From NCBI RefSeq assembly GCF_000019965.1, contig NC_010571.1:5031001-5095000 (forward strand): a stretch of DNA of 64,000 nt, written 5' to 3'. The position numbers were made by a program, and so were the translations under genes. Below the pieces are notes generated by a model. That model saw only the letters and a list, made by a program, of their open reading frames with translations, was not told the DNA's origin and did no database searches. This document shows positions 40,207-50,402 of this stretch, in pieces. Every line of letters starts with the position of its first letter. Position 1 is the first letter of the stretch. This stretch comes from Opitutus terrae PB90-1. GTDB taxonomy: Bacteria > Verrucomicrobiota > Verrucomicrobiia > Opitutales > Opitutaceae.

Positions 40207-41745
40207 TCATGGCTTCCTCCAGTGATGTCCGTTGCGCGCGAGCAACGTTTCGGCCGCCGGCGGGCCCCATGATCCAGCGGGATACGTGTCCATGCCTTGG
40301 GGACCGGCCGCCGCCCACGCTTCCAACACCGGCGTGCACAAGCGCCACGACGCCTCCGTCTCGTCGCCGCGGATAAAGAGCGTGCCGTCGCCGACCATCG
40401 CATCCAGCACGAGCCGCTCGTAGGCTTCGGGCGTGTTCGAGCCGAACGTCGTCGCATAGCGGAAGCTCATCTTCACCGGCTGCGTCCGCGTCTCGAGGCC
40501 CGGCACCTTCGCATTGAGGATCACGCCGAGACCTTCGTCTGGCTGAATCTGGAACGACAGCGTGTTCGCCGCCAGATCGAACTCGTCACCCGCGGCGAAC
40601 AATGTACCGGGCGGCCGCTTGAAATTGATCGCGATCTCCGACACGCGACGCGCCATCCGTTTTCCCGAGCGCAGGTAGAACGGCACGCCCTGCCAGCGCC
40701 AGTTGTTGATCGAAAGCCGCAGCGCCGCGTAGGTCTCCGTCGCCGAGTTCGCCGCGATCCCCTCCTCCTCGAGATAGCCGCGCACCTTTCTCCCGCCCGT
40801 CATCCCGGCGCCATACTGCGCGCGGGCCACGTCGCCGTTGGGCCCCAGATCCAGCGGCTGAATGGCCTTCAACAGCTTCACCTTCTCGTCGCGGATCGAT
40901 TCCGCCCCGAGCGACACCGGCGGCTCCATGGCGGTCAACGCGAGGAGTTGCATCGTGTGATTCTGGATCATGTCCCGCAACGCGCCGCTCTGCTCGTAAT
41001 AGCCGCCGCGGCTGCCCACGCCGACCTCCTCCGCCACGGTGATCTGCACGTTGTCGATGAAGTTCCGGTTCCACAGCGGCTCGAAGATCGCGTTGGCGAA
41101 TCGCTGCACCAACAAATCCTGCACCGTCTCTTTGCCGAGGTAGTGGTCGATGCGGTAGACCTGGTGCTCCTCGAACACGCCGCGGAGCGTGGCGTTGAGC
41201 GCCCGCGCCGAGGCGAGGTCCTTGCCGAAGGGTTTTTCGACGATCACCTTGGCCTGATGCGGCTCGCCGACGTAGCGCGCCGCCAGTCCGCTCGCGCCGA
41301 GATTCGCGATGATGGGCGCGAACACCGACGGCGGCGTGGAAATGTAGAACAACGTCTGCAGCGGCCGGCCGAGCTGCTTCTCGATCTCGGCAAGGTGCTG
41401 CGCGAGCCGGTCGAACGCCGGCCTTTCGTCGTAGCCACCCGCCACATAGCTCGTGCGCGCCGCCAACCGGTCCCACACCGCGGGCACCAATTCACGCCGG
41501 GAAAACTCCTTGATTGCCTCGGCCGCCAGCCCGCGGAACTCGTCGTCCGGAATCGGCTTCCGGCCATAGCCGACCAGATAGAAGTCGGCCGGCAGCAAGC
41601 CATCGACGCCGAGGTTGTAGACCGCCGGAATGAGTTTGCGCGCGGTGAGATCGCCGGAGGCGCCGAAAATCACCACGACGGTCGGGGGAGCGCCGCGGTG
41701 CTTGCTCAGTCCGTGAAGGAAGGGATGCCGCTGTGTATCAGACAT
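40207..41745 (-). CDS. zwf: Glucose-6-phosphate dehydrogenase
   Basis: This 512-residue enzyme is the entry point of the oxidative pentose phosphate and Entner-Doudoroff pathways, producing NADPH and 6-phosphogluconolactone. The nucleotide loop is VVIFGASGDLTARKL, VEKPFGKDLASA precedes the substrate motif YRIDHYLGKETVQ with its catalytic His and Lys, and the C-terminal VPFYLRSGKRM is typical. Length is normal. Start at the ATG ending at 41745, giving an N-terminus MSDTQRHPFLHGL. Transcribed with opcA downstream. Confidence 0.97.
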   Translation of the reverse strand: MSDTQRHPFLHGLSKHRGAPPTVVVIFGASGDLTARKLIPAVYNLGVDGLLPADFYLVGYGRKPIPDDEFRGLAAEAIKEFSRRELVPAVWDRLAARTSYVAGGYDERPAFDRLAQHLAEIEKQLGRPLQTLFYISTPPSVFAPIIANLGASGLAARYVGEPHQAKVIVEKPFGKDLASARALNATLRGVFEEHQVYRIDHYLGKETVQDLLVQRFANAIFEPLWNRNFIDNVQITVAEEVGVGSRGGYYEQSGALRDMIQNHTMQLLALTAMEPPVSLGAESIRDEKVKLLKAIQPLDLGPNGDVARAQYGAGMTGGRKVRGYLEEEGIAANSATETYAALRLSINNWRWQGVPFYLRSGKRMARRVSEIAINFKRPPGTLFAAGDEFDLAANTLSFQIQPDEGLGVILNAKVPGLETRTQPVKMSFRYATTFGSNTPEAYERLVLDAMVGDGTLFIRGDETEASWRLCTPVLEAWAAAGPQGMDTYPAGSWGPPAAETLLARNGHHWRKP

Positions 41746-41889
41746 GCGAAGCCGCCAACGTCGCCCGTGACCTTCGGCGATGCAAGTCGGCAGTGCCGTC
41801 CGGTGTGTCAGCGCGAGCGTCTGCCTTCTGGGGGAGCCCGGCATCCCGCCGGCTTTCATTGCGCTTCGCGCCCGCCACGCGAGTCATCC

Positions 41890-42315
41890 TCACGGTCGGA
41901 AATGTTTCCCGAACAGCGGTACGTTTTCGAAGTGCCGCACCGTCGGCTCCGCGTCTCCCCCACCCTCCGCGATTTCCACCACATCCAGCCGAAAGGTCGC
42001 GGGCTTCGCCGTGAGCCGCGCGAGGTACGCCTTGATCGCACGACCGAGCACCCGCTTCTTGCGCTTATCCACCGCGTAGTAGCCCGGCACGAGCGCGTTC
42101 GCCGCGCGGCTCTTCACCTCGACAAACACCAGCACCTCCCGGTCGCGGCACACCAGATCGAGCTCCTCACGACGATCGCGTGGATTCCGCCAATTGCGTG
42201 CGACCACTCGGAAGCCGCGCTCGCGCTGCAGCCACGCCGCCGCCAGCCGCTCTCCGGCGGCTCCGGCATCGTCGGCCGGCCTCAGCCCCAGCAATCGCCG
42301 CATTCGCTCCAGCAT
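41890..42315 (-). CDS. YraN/UPF0102 family nuclease-fold protein
   Basis: This 141-residue protein is of the UPF0102 family with a predicted Holliday-junction-resolvase-like endonuclease fold. Signature blocks are [23 protein letters not shown], here split by its variable residues, the acidic [21 protein letters not shown] (E-x-D and E-V-K of the active site), and [12 protein letters not shown]. These are all family hallmarks. Cellular function is undetermined, with a role in DNA processing suspected. It diverges from the PilB-like gene across a 79-bp gap that must hold both promoters. Confidence 0.9.
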   Translation of the reverse strand: MLERMRRLLGLRPADDAGAAGERLAAAWLQRERGFRVVARNWRNPRDRREELDLVCRDREVLVFVEVKSRAANALVPGYYAVDKRKKRVLGRAIKAYLARLTAKPATFRLDVVEIAEGGGDAEPTVRHFENVPLFGKHFRP

Positions 42316-42394
42316 CGCAGTCGTACCCCAGCGTGGTTTCTCATTGCGGGCCGCCGCCACCCGCGGACAATCGATTCACTCGATTTCGCGCCCC

Positions 42395-44578
42395 ATGGCC
42401 ACCCCAAACATCGCCGGCACGCTGCGCCGTTCGCTGCTCATCAAAGTCATCTCCAAGCCGGCGCCCAGCCGCGAGGACGTGAGTTCGGTCATCGAGCTGA
42501 CCTCGTCCAAGATCGTCGAGGCGCTCCAGGCACAGTCGATGACCTTCTACCTGGTCGAGGGCAATGACATCACCTTCCGCAATGTCTATTACTCGCCGAC
42601 GCTTTGGGCCAAGGATCCCTCGCTCGAGAAAAAGCTCCAGGAAACCGCCGCCACACTGCTCGCGCTGAAACTGCCGCTCGGCACCGGTATCGTCGGCAAG
42701 GTGATCGGCACCGGCGAACCCGTTTTCTTCCGCAACACCGAGGAGCAGGCGCCGCTCATGGCGTCGCTGGCCAAAACGACCGGCTTCGAGGTCCGCTCGA
42801 TGCTCACCGTGCCGCTCAAGACGAACATCGTCATCGGCGCGATCCAGGTGCTGAACAAGGAACTCTCCGCCGGCACCGACGGCGCGTTCACCGAAAAGGA
42901 CCTCACGCTGCTCCGCGAGGTCGCGGAATACTCCGCCACGCTGCTGCACCGGATGCTGGATCCGAAGTTCCAGCTGAGCGCCGACGATACCGCCCGCTTC
43001 ATCGCCAAGCTCACCGATCTGCCGCTCGTCACCAAGCTCAGCGAACTCGAGGTCGACGACAAACTCGTCGAGGTGATCGGCGACGCGATCATCCGCCGCG
43101 AAGGCATCTTCCCGCACAAGCGCGTCTCGCCGAATTCGCTCTCGGTGCTGATGACCAATCCGCTCGACTACGCGAAGCGGGAGTCGTTCTCGCAGGCGAC
43201 CGAGATGAGCATCGACGAGGTCGCGGTGATCTCGGCCACGCAGTTCGACGAGCTGCTCCACAAGTATTTCAAGGCCGCCGCCAACGCGCCGGCCGCCGAC
43301 ATCGACATCGGCTCGGTCGCCGAGGTGATCAGCACCGCGTATTCGCCCGAAGGCGGCAGCTCGGAGGTGAGCGCCGCGGATCTGGAGAAGGAGGACTCCG
43401 CGCCCATCATCCAGCTCACCAACCGGATCATCGAGGACGCCTACGTTTCGGGCGCGTCCGATATTCACATCGAGCCGATGGAAAAGGACCTGCTCGTCCG
43501 CTACCGGATCGACGGTCTCTGCCAGGAGAAGCTGCGGCTGCCGAAGCAGGTCGCGAATGCGATGGTCACGCGCATCAAGATCATGTGCAACCTGGACATC
43601 TCCGAGCGCCGGTTGCCGCAGGACGGCCGCATCGTGTTCAAGAAATACACGAAAAAGAACATCGACATCGACCTGCGCGTCGCGACCGGCCCGATGAACC
43701 ACGGCGAAAAGGTGGTCATGCGCATCCTCGACAAGACCAAGAGCACGCTGCCCCTGCCCGCGCTGGGTTTCTCCGAGGAAAACCTCGCCAAGTATCGCGA
43801 GTGCATCCGCCAGCCCTACGGCATGATCCTGCACTGCGGCCCCACCGGCTCCGGCAAGTCGATGACCCTCTACTCGGCGCTCGGCGAGATCAACGCGCCG
43901 GACATCAACATTCAGACGGCCGAGGATCCGATCGAATACACGCTCGCCGGCATCAACCAGATGCAGATGAGCCGGCAGATCGGGCTCACGTTCGAGCGGG
44001 CGCTGCGCTGCTACCTGCGCATGGACCCCGACGTGATTCTCGTCGGCGAAATCCGCGACAGGGAAACCGCGCAGATCGCCGTCGAAGCCGCGCTCACCGG
44101 TCACTTGCTGGTCTCGACGCTGCACACCAACGACGCGCCGTCCACGATCTCGCGCATCGGCGAGATGGGCGTGGAGCCGTTCAACATTTCCGCCTCGCTT
44201 GTCTGCGTCTGCGCCCAGCGGCTGCTCCGCCGCGTGTGCAAAAACTGCAAGGTGCCCTACGAGCCGGAAGGCCGCGAAAAGGACATCATCGAGAAAGCGC
44301 TCGGCTGGAGCGGGCCGATCTACAAAGCCAATCCGCGCGGCTGCCCCACCTGCGCGGGGCTCGGCTACAAGGGCCGTGTCGGCATCCACGAGTTGATGCT
44401 CAACTCCGAGGAACTCACCGAGGGCATCAACAAGGAAATCGAGGTCGCCGCGCTGAAACGCATCGCGATGAAAAACGGCATGAAGACGCTCCACCAGGAC
44501 TCGATGCTCAAGGTCAAGCAGGGGCTCACCACGATCGAAGAAGCGCTCAGCAACGTGCCGCCGGACCTCGTGCTGTAA
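42395..44578 (+). CDS. PilB/GspE-type secretion ATPase with N-terminal GAF domain
   Basis: This 727-residue hexameric motor ATPase belongs to the type II secretion/type IV pilus class. An N-terminal GAF-like domain (about residues 30-190; [20 protein letters not shown]) precedes a GspE N-domain (about 205-310; [19 protein letters not shown]). The ATPase core has [12 protein letters not shown] (Walker A, about 482), the Asp box AEDPIEY, Walker [13 protein letters not shown] (about 548) and the His box [13 protein letters not shown]. The tetracysteine zinc site is CKNC (about 614) and CPTC (about 649). The GAF fusion suggests ligand or light/redox input to pilus or secretion activity. No other pilus genes are nearby. 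Confidence 0.92.
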   Translation: MATPNIAGTLRRSLLIKVISKPAPSREDVSSVIELTSSKIVEALQAQSMTFYLVEGNDITFRNVYYSPTLWAKDPSLEKKLQETAATLLALKLPLGTGIVGKVIGTGEPVFFRNTEEQAPLMASLAKTTGFEVRSMLTVPLKTNIVIGAIQVLNKELSAGTDGAFTEKDLTLLREVAEYSATLLHRMLDPKFQLSADDTARFIAKLTDLPLVTKLSELEVDDKLVEVIGDAIIRREGIFPHKRVSPNSLSVLMTNPLDYAKRESFSQATEMSIDEVAVISATQFDELLHKYFKAAANAPAADIDIGSVAEVISTAYSPEGGSSEVSAADLEKEDSAPIIQLTNRIIEDAYVSGASDIHIEPMEKDLLVRYRIDGLCQEKLRLPKQVANAMVTRIKIMCNLDISERRLPQDGRIVFKKYTKKNIDIDLRVATGPMNHGEKVVMRILDKTKSTLPLPALGFSEENLAKYRECIRQPYGMILHCGPTGSGKSMTLYSALGEINAPDINIQTAEDPIEYTLAGINQMQMSRQIGLTFERALRCYLRMDPDVILVGEIRDRETAQIAVEAALTGHLLVSTLHTNDAPSTISRIGEMGVEPFNISASLVCVCAQRLLRRVCKNCKVPYEPEGREKDIIEKALGWSGPIYKANPRGCPTCAGLGYKGRVGIHELMLNSEELTEGINKEIEVAALKRIAMKNGMKTLHQDSMLKVKQGLTTIEEALSNVPPDLVL

Positions 44579-44722
44579 ACCCGCCACGCCTTCACGCACG
44601 GGAGTCGGTATCGGCCATTGCGGCCGACTTCGGTGAGGTCGGTTCCGGCGTCAGCCAGCCGCCCGATTTTTCGGGGAAGCCGACTCTCTGACCGCCCGTC
44701 CGGACGAACCTCAAAACACCAC

Positions 44723-46645
44723 CTACCGCTGCGGGGCTCCCGGCTCCGCTGCGGCCGCCGGTTCGGTCTGCTGCCATTCCTTCCGCAACCGCAGCGCAGG
44801 CGGAAACGCGTGGTTTTTCCGCAACACTTCGTTGAGCAGCAGCGCCGCCGTGTCGCGGCTTCCACTCTCGCCCAGTTCGCGCGCCAGCGCCACCACGCGT
44901 TGGGCCGATTCGCGTCGCCCGTCGAGAAACAGCTTCGCCGCGCCCAGCAGTTCCAGCGTATCCCCCGTCCGGATCGCCACCCGCATCTGCCAGTCGAACA
45001 CGTCCGGCTCGCGCGCCGCGAGCCAGGCCGGTTTTGCCACGCGAATTTCCCGGATCGCTTGGGCTGCGTCGCTCCAGCGCTCCGCCGCCGTGAGCTGAAC
45101 CAATCGCTCGAAAAACTCCCTCTCATCAGCCGCCGCGGCCCCCGCGGGCATCGCCGCCGCGGTGGCGACCGGCGCGGCCCGCCGACCGACGTCGGCGCGC
45201 TCCCGCAACACCGCGAGGCTCCCGCTGTTCGGAAACGCGCGCTCGGCGATCTGCACCACCGCGGCCGCTCCGGCGAAGCGCCCCGCCTTCACCAGCACCT
45301 CGGCCGTTTGCCGGTAGACCCGCATCGGCAACGGCCGTTGCTCGAGCAGCTCGGTGAGCCGCGTCTGCGCGCCTTCGTCCGCCTCGGCGGCCGATTGCAG
45401 CAAGCGTTCCAGCCACTGCGCCGCGAACGCTTCCACCGGTGGCGCATCCGCGGGCAACGGCGTCACTTGGTCCAGCGTCTGGGTCGCCCCCGGCCAATCG
45501 CCGGCAATCACCTGCGCTTGCAGCAACACCAACTGCATCGAGCACAGTGGGAACCCCTGCTGCGCCGCCCGCTCGGCACAGCGCTGCACCAGCGATGGTT
45601 GGCCGGCCTCCAGCAACGCACTGGCTGCCATCATCAGATCCGGTTGTGACGCCGAGAACCGCAGGAAGAACCGGTCCAGGGCGGCGGCGGCCGACGCCTG
45701 CTCGCCCGCGAGCGCTTTCTGCACCACGCCGTAAACGTAGGTGCGCGGATCATTCGGGGTGAGTTCGCGCAACTGTTCCCAAGCCGACTCCATCTCGTCC
45801 ACGCGCCCGGCCTCCCGCAACGCGCGCACCTGCAGCCGCAAAATCTGTGGATGCGTCGCGCCCGGCGCGTTCGCCACCCACGTCTCGAGTTCCGCCAGCG
45901 CCTCCGTCGTACGCCGGAGTTGCAGCAGCGCCAGCACCCGCGCCTCCCGGACCAACGCATCCGCAGGCTCGCCGCTGGCACTCGCCGCATCCAGCGCTTC
46001 CGCGGCGCGATTCGCGGCCAGCAACGCCTGCAGCCGCTGACTCACCAGCCAGTCGCGCTCGCTCGTTGCACCGCCGAGAAGTCGGTCGCACGTACGGACA
46101 ATCACCTCGTAATCCTCGCCGTCGGCCGCGGTGCTGAACAACAACTCGAGCAACGGCCGGCCCGGATTTCCGTGAGCCAGATCCGCCGTTAGGACCTCGA
46201 GCGCCTGCGGACGACGGTTCGCCCCGAGATAGAATCGCGCCAGTGCCAGCCGGCCAATCGTGTTATGCGGATCGCGCGCGAGCCCCACCCGCAGCTTCAT
46301 CACCGCTTCGCTCCAGCGGCGCGCCTCGAGGTCGGCCAGCCCTTCGGTGATCATCATCCGCCCCCTCAATTCCCGCACCGCGTCACGCCGCAGCGGCAGC
46401 AACAACGTATCCGAGTAGCGAATCAGATTGCCGGGCTTGCGATCGAACCAGAAGAAAAGTGCCGTCGTGGCGGCCACGTAGCCGACGACCGCCAGCACAA
46501 TCAACCAGCACAGCACGCCACGTAGGCTCACGGCGAGCCCCTGTCCGCCATGACTGCGCTCATAGGCGCCGAAGAGACCCAGCCGCCAGCGGGCCCGAAT
46601 CGTATCGCTGGCTCCCCACACAAGCTTGATGCGCCGGCTGGACAT
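44723..46645 (-). CDS. Membrane-anchored tetratricopeptide-like protein, paralogue of the exosortase-linked protein
   Basis: This 640-residue protein has a cytoplasmic N-terminus of about 42 residues, one transmembrane helix (about 43-66, VLCWLIVLAVVGYVAATTAL) and a long Ala/Leu/Arg-rich α-helical region of TPR-like repeats (EGLADLEARRWSEAVMKLR, LALARFYLGANRRPQALEV). The region after the helix aligns in layout with residues 115-200 of the protein at 11206-12699 (GRM/RRW followed by SE-x7-A-x4-DPxN). It lacks the Cys-rich head of that protein. The role is probably scaffold-like in the envelope. It converges on the PilB-like gene. Confidence 0.7.
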   Translation of the reverse strand: MSSRRIKLVWGASDTIRARWRLGLFGAYERSHGGQGLAVSLRGVLCWLIVLAVVGYVAATTALFFWFDRKPGNLIRYSDTLLLPLRRDAVRELRGRMMITEGLADLEARRWSEAVMKLRVGLARDPHNTIGRLALARFYLGANRRPQALEVLTADLAHGNPGRPLLELLFSTAADGEDYEVIVRTCDRLLGGATSERDWLVSQRLQALLAANRAAEALDAASASGEPADALVREARVLALLQLRRTTEALAELETWVANAPGATHPQILRLQVRALREAGRVDEMESAWEQLRELTPNDPRTYVYGVVQKALAGEQASAAAALDRFFLRFSASQPDLMMAASALLEAGQPSLVQRCAERAAQQGFPLCSMQLVLLQAQVIAGDWPGATQTLDQVTPLPADAPPVEAFAAQWLERLLQSAAEADEGAQTRLTELLEQRPLPMRVYRQTAEVLVKAGRFAGAAAVVQIAERAFPNSGSLAVLRERADVGRRAAPVATAAAMPAGAAAADEREFFERLVQLTAAERWSDAAQAIREIRVAKPAWLAAREPDVFDWQMRVAIRTGDTLELLGAAKLFLDGRRESAQRVVALARELGESGSRDTAALLLNEVLRKNHAFPPALRLRKEWQQTEPAAAAEPGAPQR

Positions 46646-46773
46646 GCGGTCGCGGGGAATTCAGTTCTCAAATGCGAATTTGTCCAGCCCGGCGATGCAA
46701 CTCGCGCCGCCACGAACCGGCCCCGAGTTTGCTGTTGTCGGCTGTCTGAGGGCAGACGAAGCTGTCCGATGCG

Positions 46774-47922
46774 ATGAAATCTCCGGGCCACCGCAAGCAG
46801 ACGCTGCTGCTCCTGTCCGGCTTCTGGCTCTTCTCGGCGCTCTATTACGCGAGTCATCCACTCGCCTGGCGGCTTATCTACGGCAGCCCTTTCAACCTGC
46901 GGGAAACGGTCGCCTCCGGCACGCAATGGCTGCTCTGCATTCCGCTCTCGCTTTATTGCCTGACACTGCCCGCGCGATTTCCACTCGACCGCACCGGCCG
47001 GCGCGCGAGCCTGCGCCGGCTGGTCCAGATCGGGCTGATCGTTTGCGTGCTCCTCTTCGTGCTCGACGTGCTGGTGTTCCATCTGCTCAGCCTCACCAGC
47101 GCCAAGCCGCCGCCGTTCCTGCAGTTCGTCGCGATGATCGCCGTGTCGCGCACGCACACTTACATCCTGATTTACCTGCTGCTCACCGGCTTCGCCTACG
47201 CGCTCGACTCGCTGCAACGCTCGCAGGCGCTCGAGGAGCAGGCCGCGCAACAGGCCCGGGCCGCGGCGGAGCTGCAGCGCGACTTGGCCGACGCGCGGCT
47301 GCGCACGCTGCGGATGCAGCTTCAGCCTCACTTCATCTTCAACACGCACCACGCGATCACCGGGCTGATGCTCGAAGGCCAGACCGACAAGGCCGTCCAA
47401 ATGCTGGTCCGACTCAGCGACCTGCTGCGCCTCACGCTCGAACAAGGCGACGGCCACGAGGTCAGCCTGCGGCAGGAGATCGCCCTGCTGCGGCAGTATC
47501 TCGAGATCCAGCAAATCCGCTTCGGCGACCGGCTGCAGGTCGACATCGCCGTCGACGCCGAGACGCTCGACGCCGCGGTGCCGAGTTTGATTCTTCAGCC
47601 CCTCGTTGAAAATGCCGTCCGCCACGGCATCGACCGGCAGATCGCGCCGGGCTGGATCAAGGTCACCGGCGCGCGCGACGGTGAACGCTTGGTGCTCGCC
47701 GTCGAGAACAGCGGCAAAGCCGAAGCCGCTCCCGAGCGTGCGAGGCGCAATGGCATCGGGCTGGCCACCACGCGCGCGCGACTGCAACAGGCCTATGGCG
47801 CGGCGCACGCGTTCGCCCTCACGCGCATGCCGCACGGCGGCATGAAAGCGGAACTTTCGCTCCCGTTCACCCCGATGCAATCACCGGCGAGTGCGATCGT
47901 CTCCGAGGCCGTTCCCGCATGA
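46774..47922 (+). CDS. LytS/YehU-type sensor histidine kinase
   Basis: This 382-residue membrane kinase has four hydrophobic segments in the first 165 residues (for example TLLLLSGFWLFSALYYA and LIVCVLLFVLDVLVFHLL) and a short coiled coil (QALEEQAAQQARAAAELQ). A His_kinase domain follows with phospho-acceptor His186 in LQPHFIFNTHHAI, and an HATPase domain with VENAVRHGIDR (N box) and NGIGLATTRARL (G box). It lacks a separate sensor module, so the membrane part is the likely sensor. It overlaps the response regulator gene by 4 bp. Confidence 0.93.
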   Translation: MKSPGHRKQTLLLLSGFWLFSALYYASHPLAWRLIYGSPFNLRETVASGTQWLLCIPLSLYCLTLPARFPLDRTGRRASLRRLVQIGLIVCVLLFVLDVLVFHLLSLTSAKPPPFLQFVAMIAVSRTHTYILIYLLLTGFAYALDSLQRSQALEEQAAQQARAAAELQRDLADARLRTLRMQLQPHFIFNTHHAITGLMLEGQTDKAVQMLVRLSDLLRLTLEQGDGHEVSLRQEIALLRQYLEIQQIRFGDRLQVDIAVDAETLDAAVPSLILQPLVENAVRHGIDRQIAPGWIKVTGARDGERLVLAVENSGKAEAAPERARRNGIGLATTRARLQQAYGAAHAFALTRMPHGGMKAELSLPFTPMQSPASAIVSEAVPA

Positions 47923-48725
47923 AAGTCCGCGTGCTGATCGTCGACGACGAACCGCTCGCGCGCAGCGTCATCCGACACTGGCTGGCGGACAAACGCGGCG
48001 CGGAGATCGTCGGCGAATGCGGCAACGGAGTCGCCGCGCTCGAACTGCTCCGGCAGCAACGGGTCGACGTGCTGTTCCTCGACGTACAGATGCCGGAGAT
48101 GGATGGCTTCGCGCTGCTCCGCCGGGCCCGCGCGATCGAGATCCCGGTCGTCATCTTCGTGACGGCCTACGACAAATATGCGCTCCAGGCCTTCGCAGCG
48201 CATGCGCTCGACTACCTGCTGAAGCCGTTCGACAAGGAGCGCTTCGATCACGCGTTCAAACGCGCCCGGCTCGCGCTCGAGCAGGTGCGCGCCGCCGGCG
48301 AGTATCGGACGCGGGTGCGCGCGCTGCTCGACACGCTCGAACTCCCCGTCGGCGAGGAAGCGCGGGCCCAGGACAGGCAGCTCGTGTTCTCCAGCCGGCT
48401 CGCGCTCCGGCAGGACGGCAAGATCGTGCTGGTGCGCACGAGCGACGTGCACTGGCTCGAAGCCGAGGGCGACTACGTCCGGATCCACACCCGCGAGCGC
48501 CGTCATCTGCTCCACGACACGCTGAGCCACCTTGCCACGCAGCTCGATCCACGGCTGTTCGTCCGCGTGCACCGCTCGGCAGTGGTGAACGTGGAGTGCA
48601 TTCGCGAGCTGGAGCCTTCGAGCAATGGCGAGTTCGAGATCGTGCTGGTCGATGGCCGGAGACTGCACTCGAGTCGCACGCATCGCGACGACTTGCTGGC
48701 AGCGCTCGGACGGCCGGCGGGCTGA
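47919..48725 (+). CDS. LytR/AlgR-family response regulator (REC-LytTR)
   Basis: This 268-residue protein has a receiver domain at residues 3-118 with acidic pocket VDDEP, phospho-acceptor Asp55 in LFLDVQMPEMDG, Thr in FVTAYDKYALQAF and Lys in YLLKPFDKERF. A LytTR DNA-binding domain follows at about 160-262 (VHWLEAEGDYVRIHT, FVRVHRSAVVNVECI). Such regulators control virulence-, quorum- or cell-wall-related genes in other bacteria. It forms a two-component system with the overlapping upstream kinase. The amino-acid permease gene 189 bp downstream is a possible target. Confidence 0.94.
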   Translation: MKVRVLIVDDEPLARSVIRHWLADKRGAEIVGECGNGVAALELLRQQRVDVLFLDVQMPEMDGFALLRRARAIEIPVVIFVTAYDKYALQAFAAHALDYLLKPFDKERFDHAFKRARLALEQVRAAGEYRTRVRALLDTLELPVGEEARAQDRQLVFSSRLALRQDGKIVLVRTSDVHWLEAEGDYVRIHTRERRHLLHDTLSHLATQLDPRLFVRVHRSAVVNVECIRELEPSSNGEFEIVLVDGRRLHSSRTHRDDLLAALGRPAG

Positions 48726-48914
48726 GCGGAAACGCGCGGAACCTCCGTCGATCCAGATCGTCCGCTGATCGACGGAAGTCCTCCGTTCGCCGAATTCGCC
48801 TGTTCGCAGCCACCGGGCCGCGGCATTGGCTGCCGCTTGTGAATCGAATGTTCCGTTGCATGTTCCGCTCACGAGCTTCCTCGCCTTCCCGGCGAGCCAC
48901 ACTGCGCGCGGACC

Positions 48915-50402
48915 ATGCCCGCTGAATCGCCGTCGCCGCTTTCGCCCGAATCCGCCGGTCTGCCGCGGCGGCTGGGCGGTTTCGATGCCACGATGCTGAT
49001 CGTGGGCGACATCATCGGCGTCGGGATTTTCACCACGACCGGCTTGGTCGCCGACGCGTTTCCTCATCCCGTCTGGCTCCTGCTCGCCTGGCTGGCCGGC
49101 GGACTCCTGACCCTGTGCGGCGCCCTCACCCTCGCCGAACTCGGCGGAGCTCTGCCCCACGCCGGCGGCGAATACGTTTATCTCAAACACGCGTACGGGC
49201 GGTGGGTCGGATTTTTGAACGGCTGGACTTATCTCACCATGACCAGTTCCGGCTCGATCGCGGCCATGGCGGTCGCGCTCACGTCGTTCCTGCCCCTTCC
49301 CTCCACGCCGCTCGTGCGCGGCCCGGACTGGCTCGGGGGCGTGGCGGTCAGCCCGGCGCAGCTTTTCGCCATTGCCGTGGTGGTCGTGCTCTCGGCGGCC
49401 AGCTACGTGGGCGTCCGCTGCGGCAGCTTGCTGCAGAATTTTCTCAGCGTCGCCAAGATCGCCGCCGTGCTCGGGCTCGTGGCCGCCGGCCTCTGGTTCG
49501 GCCACGGATCGTGGACGCATTTCAAGTCCGCGACCTTCGCCCTTCCCGCCACCGGACTCACGCCGGCGATCGGTGCCGCCGCGATCGGAGTGTTGTTCTC
49601 CTACTCCGGCTGGTTCGCCTGCACCTACATCGCTGGAGAAATCAAAGATCCTTCGCGGAACATCCCCCGCTCGCTGATCGCCGGCACCCTGCTCGCAACC
49701 GGCATCTATGTCCTCGTCAACATCGTCTATCTTTACGCGCTTCCGATCGGCGAGCTCCGCGGCACGGTGCAGGTGGGCGAAGCCGCGGCCCTGCGGCTGT
49801 TCGGCGGCCACATCTCGACGGTCTTCACCGTCGTGATGATCGTCACGATTCTGGGATCGCTCAACTCCGTGATCCTCACGTCGCCGCGAATCTACTACGC
49901 GATGGCGCGCGACCGGCTGTTTTTCCAGGCGATCGGCACGGTGCATCCGCGTTTCCAGACCCCCGCGTATTCCCTGCTTCTGCAAACGGCGCTCGCCGCG
50001 CTGCTGATTCTCACCGGCTCGTTCGCGCAGCTCCTCGCCTACGTGACGACCGCCATGGTGTTGTTCTCCATCCTCAGCGCCGCCGCCGTCTTCGTGCTGC
50101 GCCGCCGCCGGCCCGATCTGCCCCGCCCCTACTCGCTCCCGGGTTATCCGTGGGTGCCGGCGATCTTCGTCGGCGTCTACAGTTGCATCTTCATCAGCTT
50201 GATCGTGGCCCGCCCCCAGGAGGCGGGCCTCGGACTGGCTACCGTTGCCGCCGGCATTCCGGTCTACTGGCTCTGGAATCGCCGGCAGCCGCAGGCTCAC
50301 GCGAGCCGCCCGCCGGCACCGCTGCCGGTCGCGGCGGTAGCCGCGCGGCAAGACTACCCTGTTTGCAGCCACAAGGAACCCCATGAAACTGATCTCGCCT
50401 AA
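48915..50402 (+). CDS. APC-superfamily amino acid permease
   Basis: This 495-residue permease has twelve hydrophobic helices. The unwound helix-1 signature is LIVGDIIGVGIFTTTG and the helix-6 region is FSYSGWFACTYIAGEIKDPSRN, placing it near the LAT/cationic amino-acid branch of the APC superfamily. Loops and the C-terminal tail (Pro/Ala-rich) are of normal length. Substrate is unassigned. Its last 20 bases overlap the start of the exported methyltransferase-like gene, suggesting co-transcription. Confidence 0.92.
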   Translation: MPAESPSPLSPESAGLPRRLGGFDATMLIVGDIIGVGIFTTTGLVADAFPHPVWLLLAWLAGGLLTLCGALTLAELGGALPHAGGEYVYLKHAYGRWVGFLNGWTYLTMTSSGSIAAMAVALTSFLPLPSTPLVRGPDWLGGVAVSPAQLFAIAVVVVLSAASYVGVRCGSLLQNFLSVAKIAAVLGLVAAGLWFGHGSWTHFKSATFALPATGLTPAIGAAAIGVLFSYSGWFACTYIAGEIKDPSRNIPRSLIAGTLLATGIYVLVNIVYLYALPIGELRGTVQVGEAAALRLFGGHISTVFTVVMIVTILGSLNSVILTSPRIYYAMARDRLFFQAIGTVHPRFQTPAYSLLLQTALAALLILTGSFAQLLAYVTTAMVLFSILSAAAVFVLRRRRPDLPRPYSLPGYPWVPAIFVGVYSCIFISLIVARPQEAGLGLATVAAGIPVYWLWNRRQPQAHASRPPAPLPVAAVAARQDYPVCSHKEPHETDLA

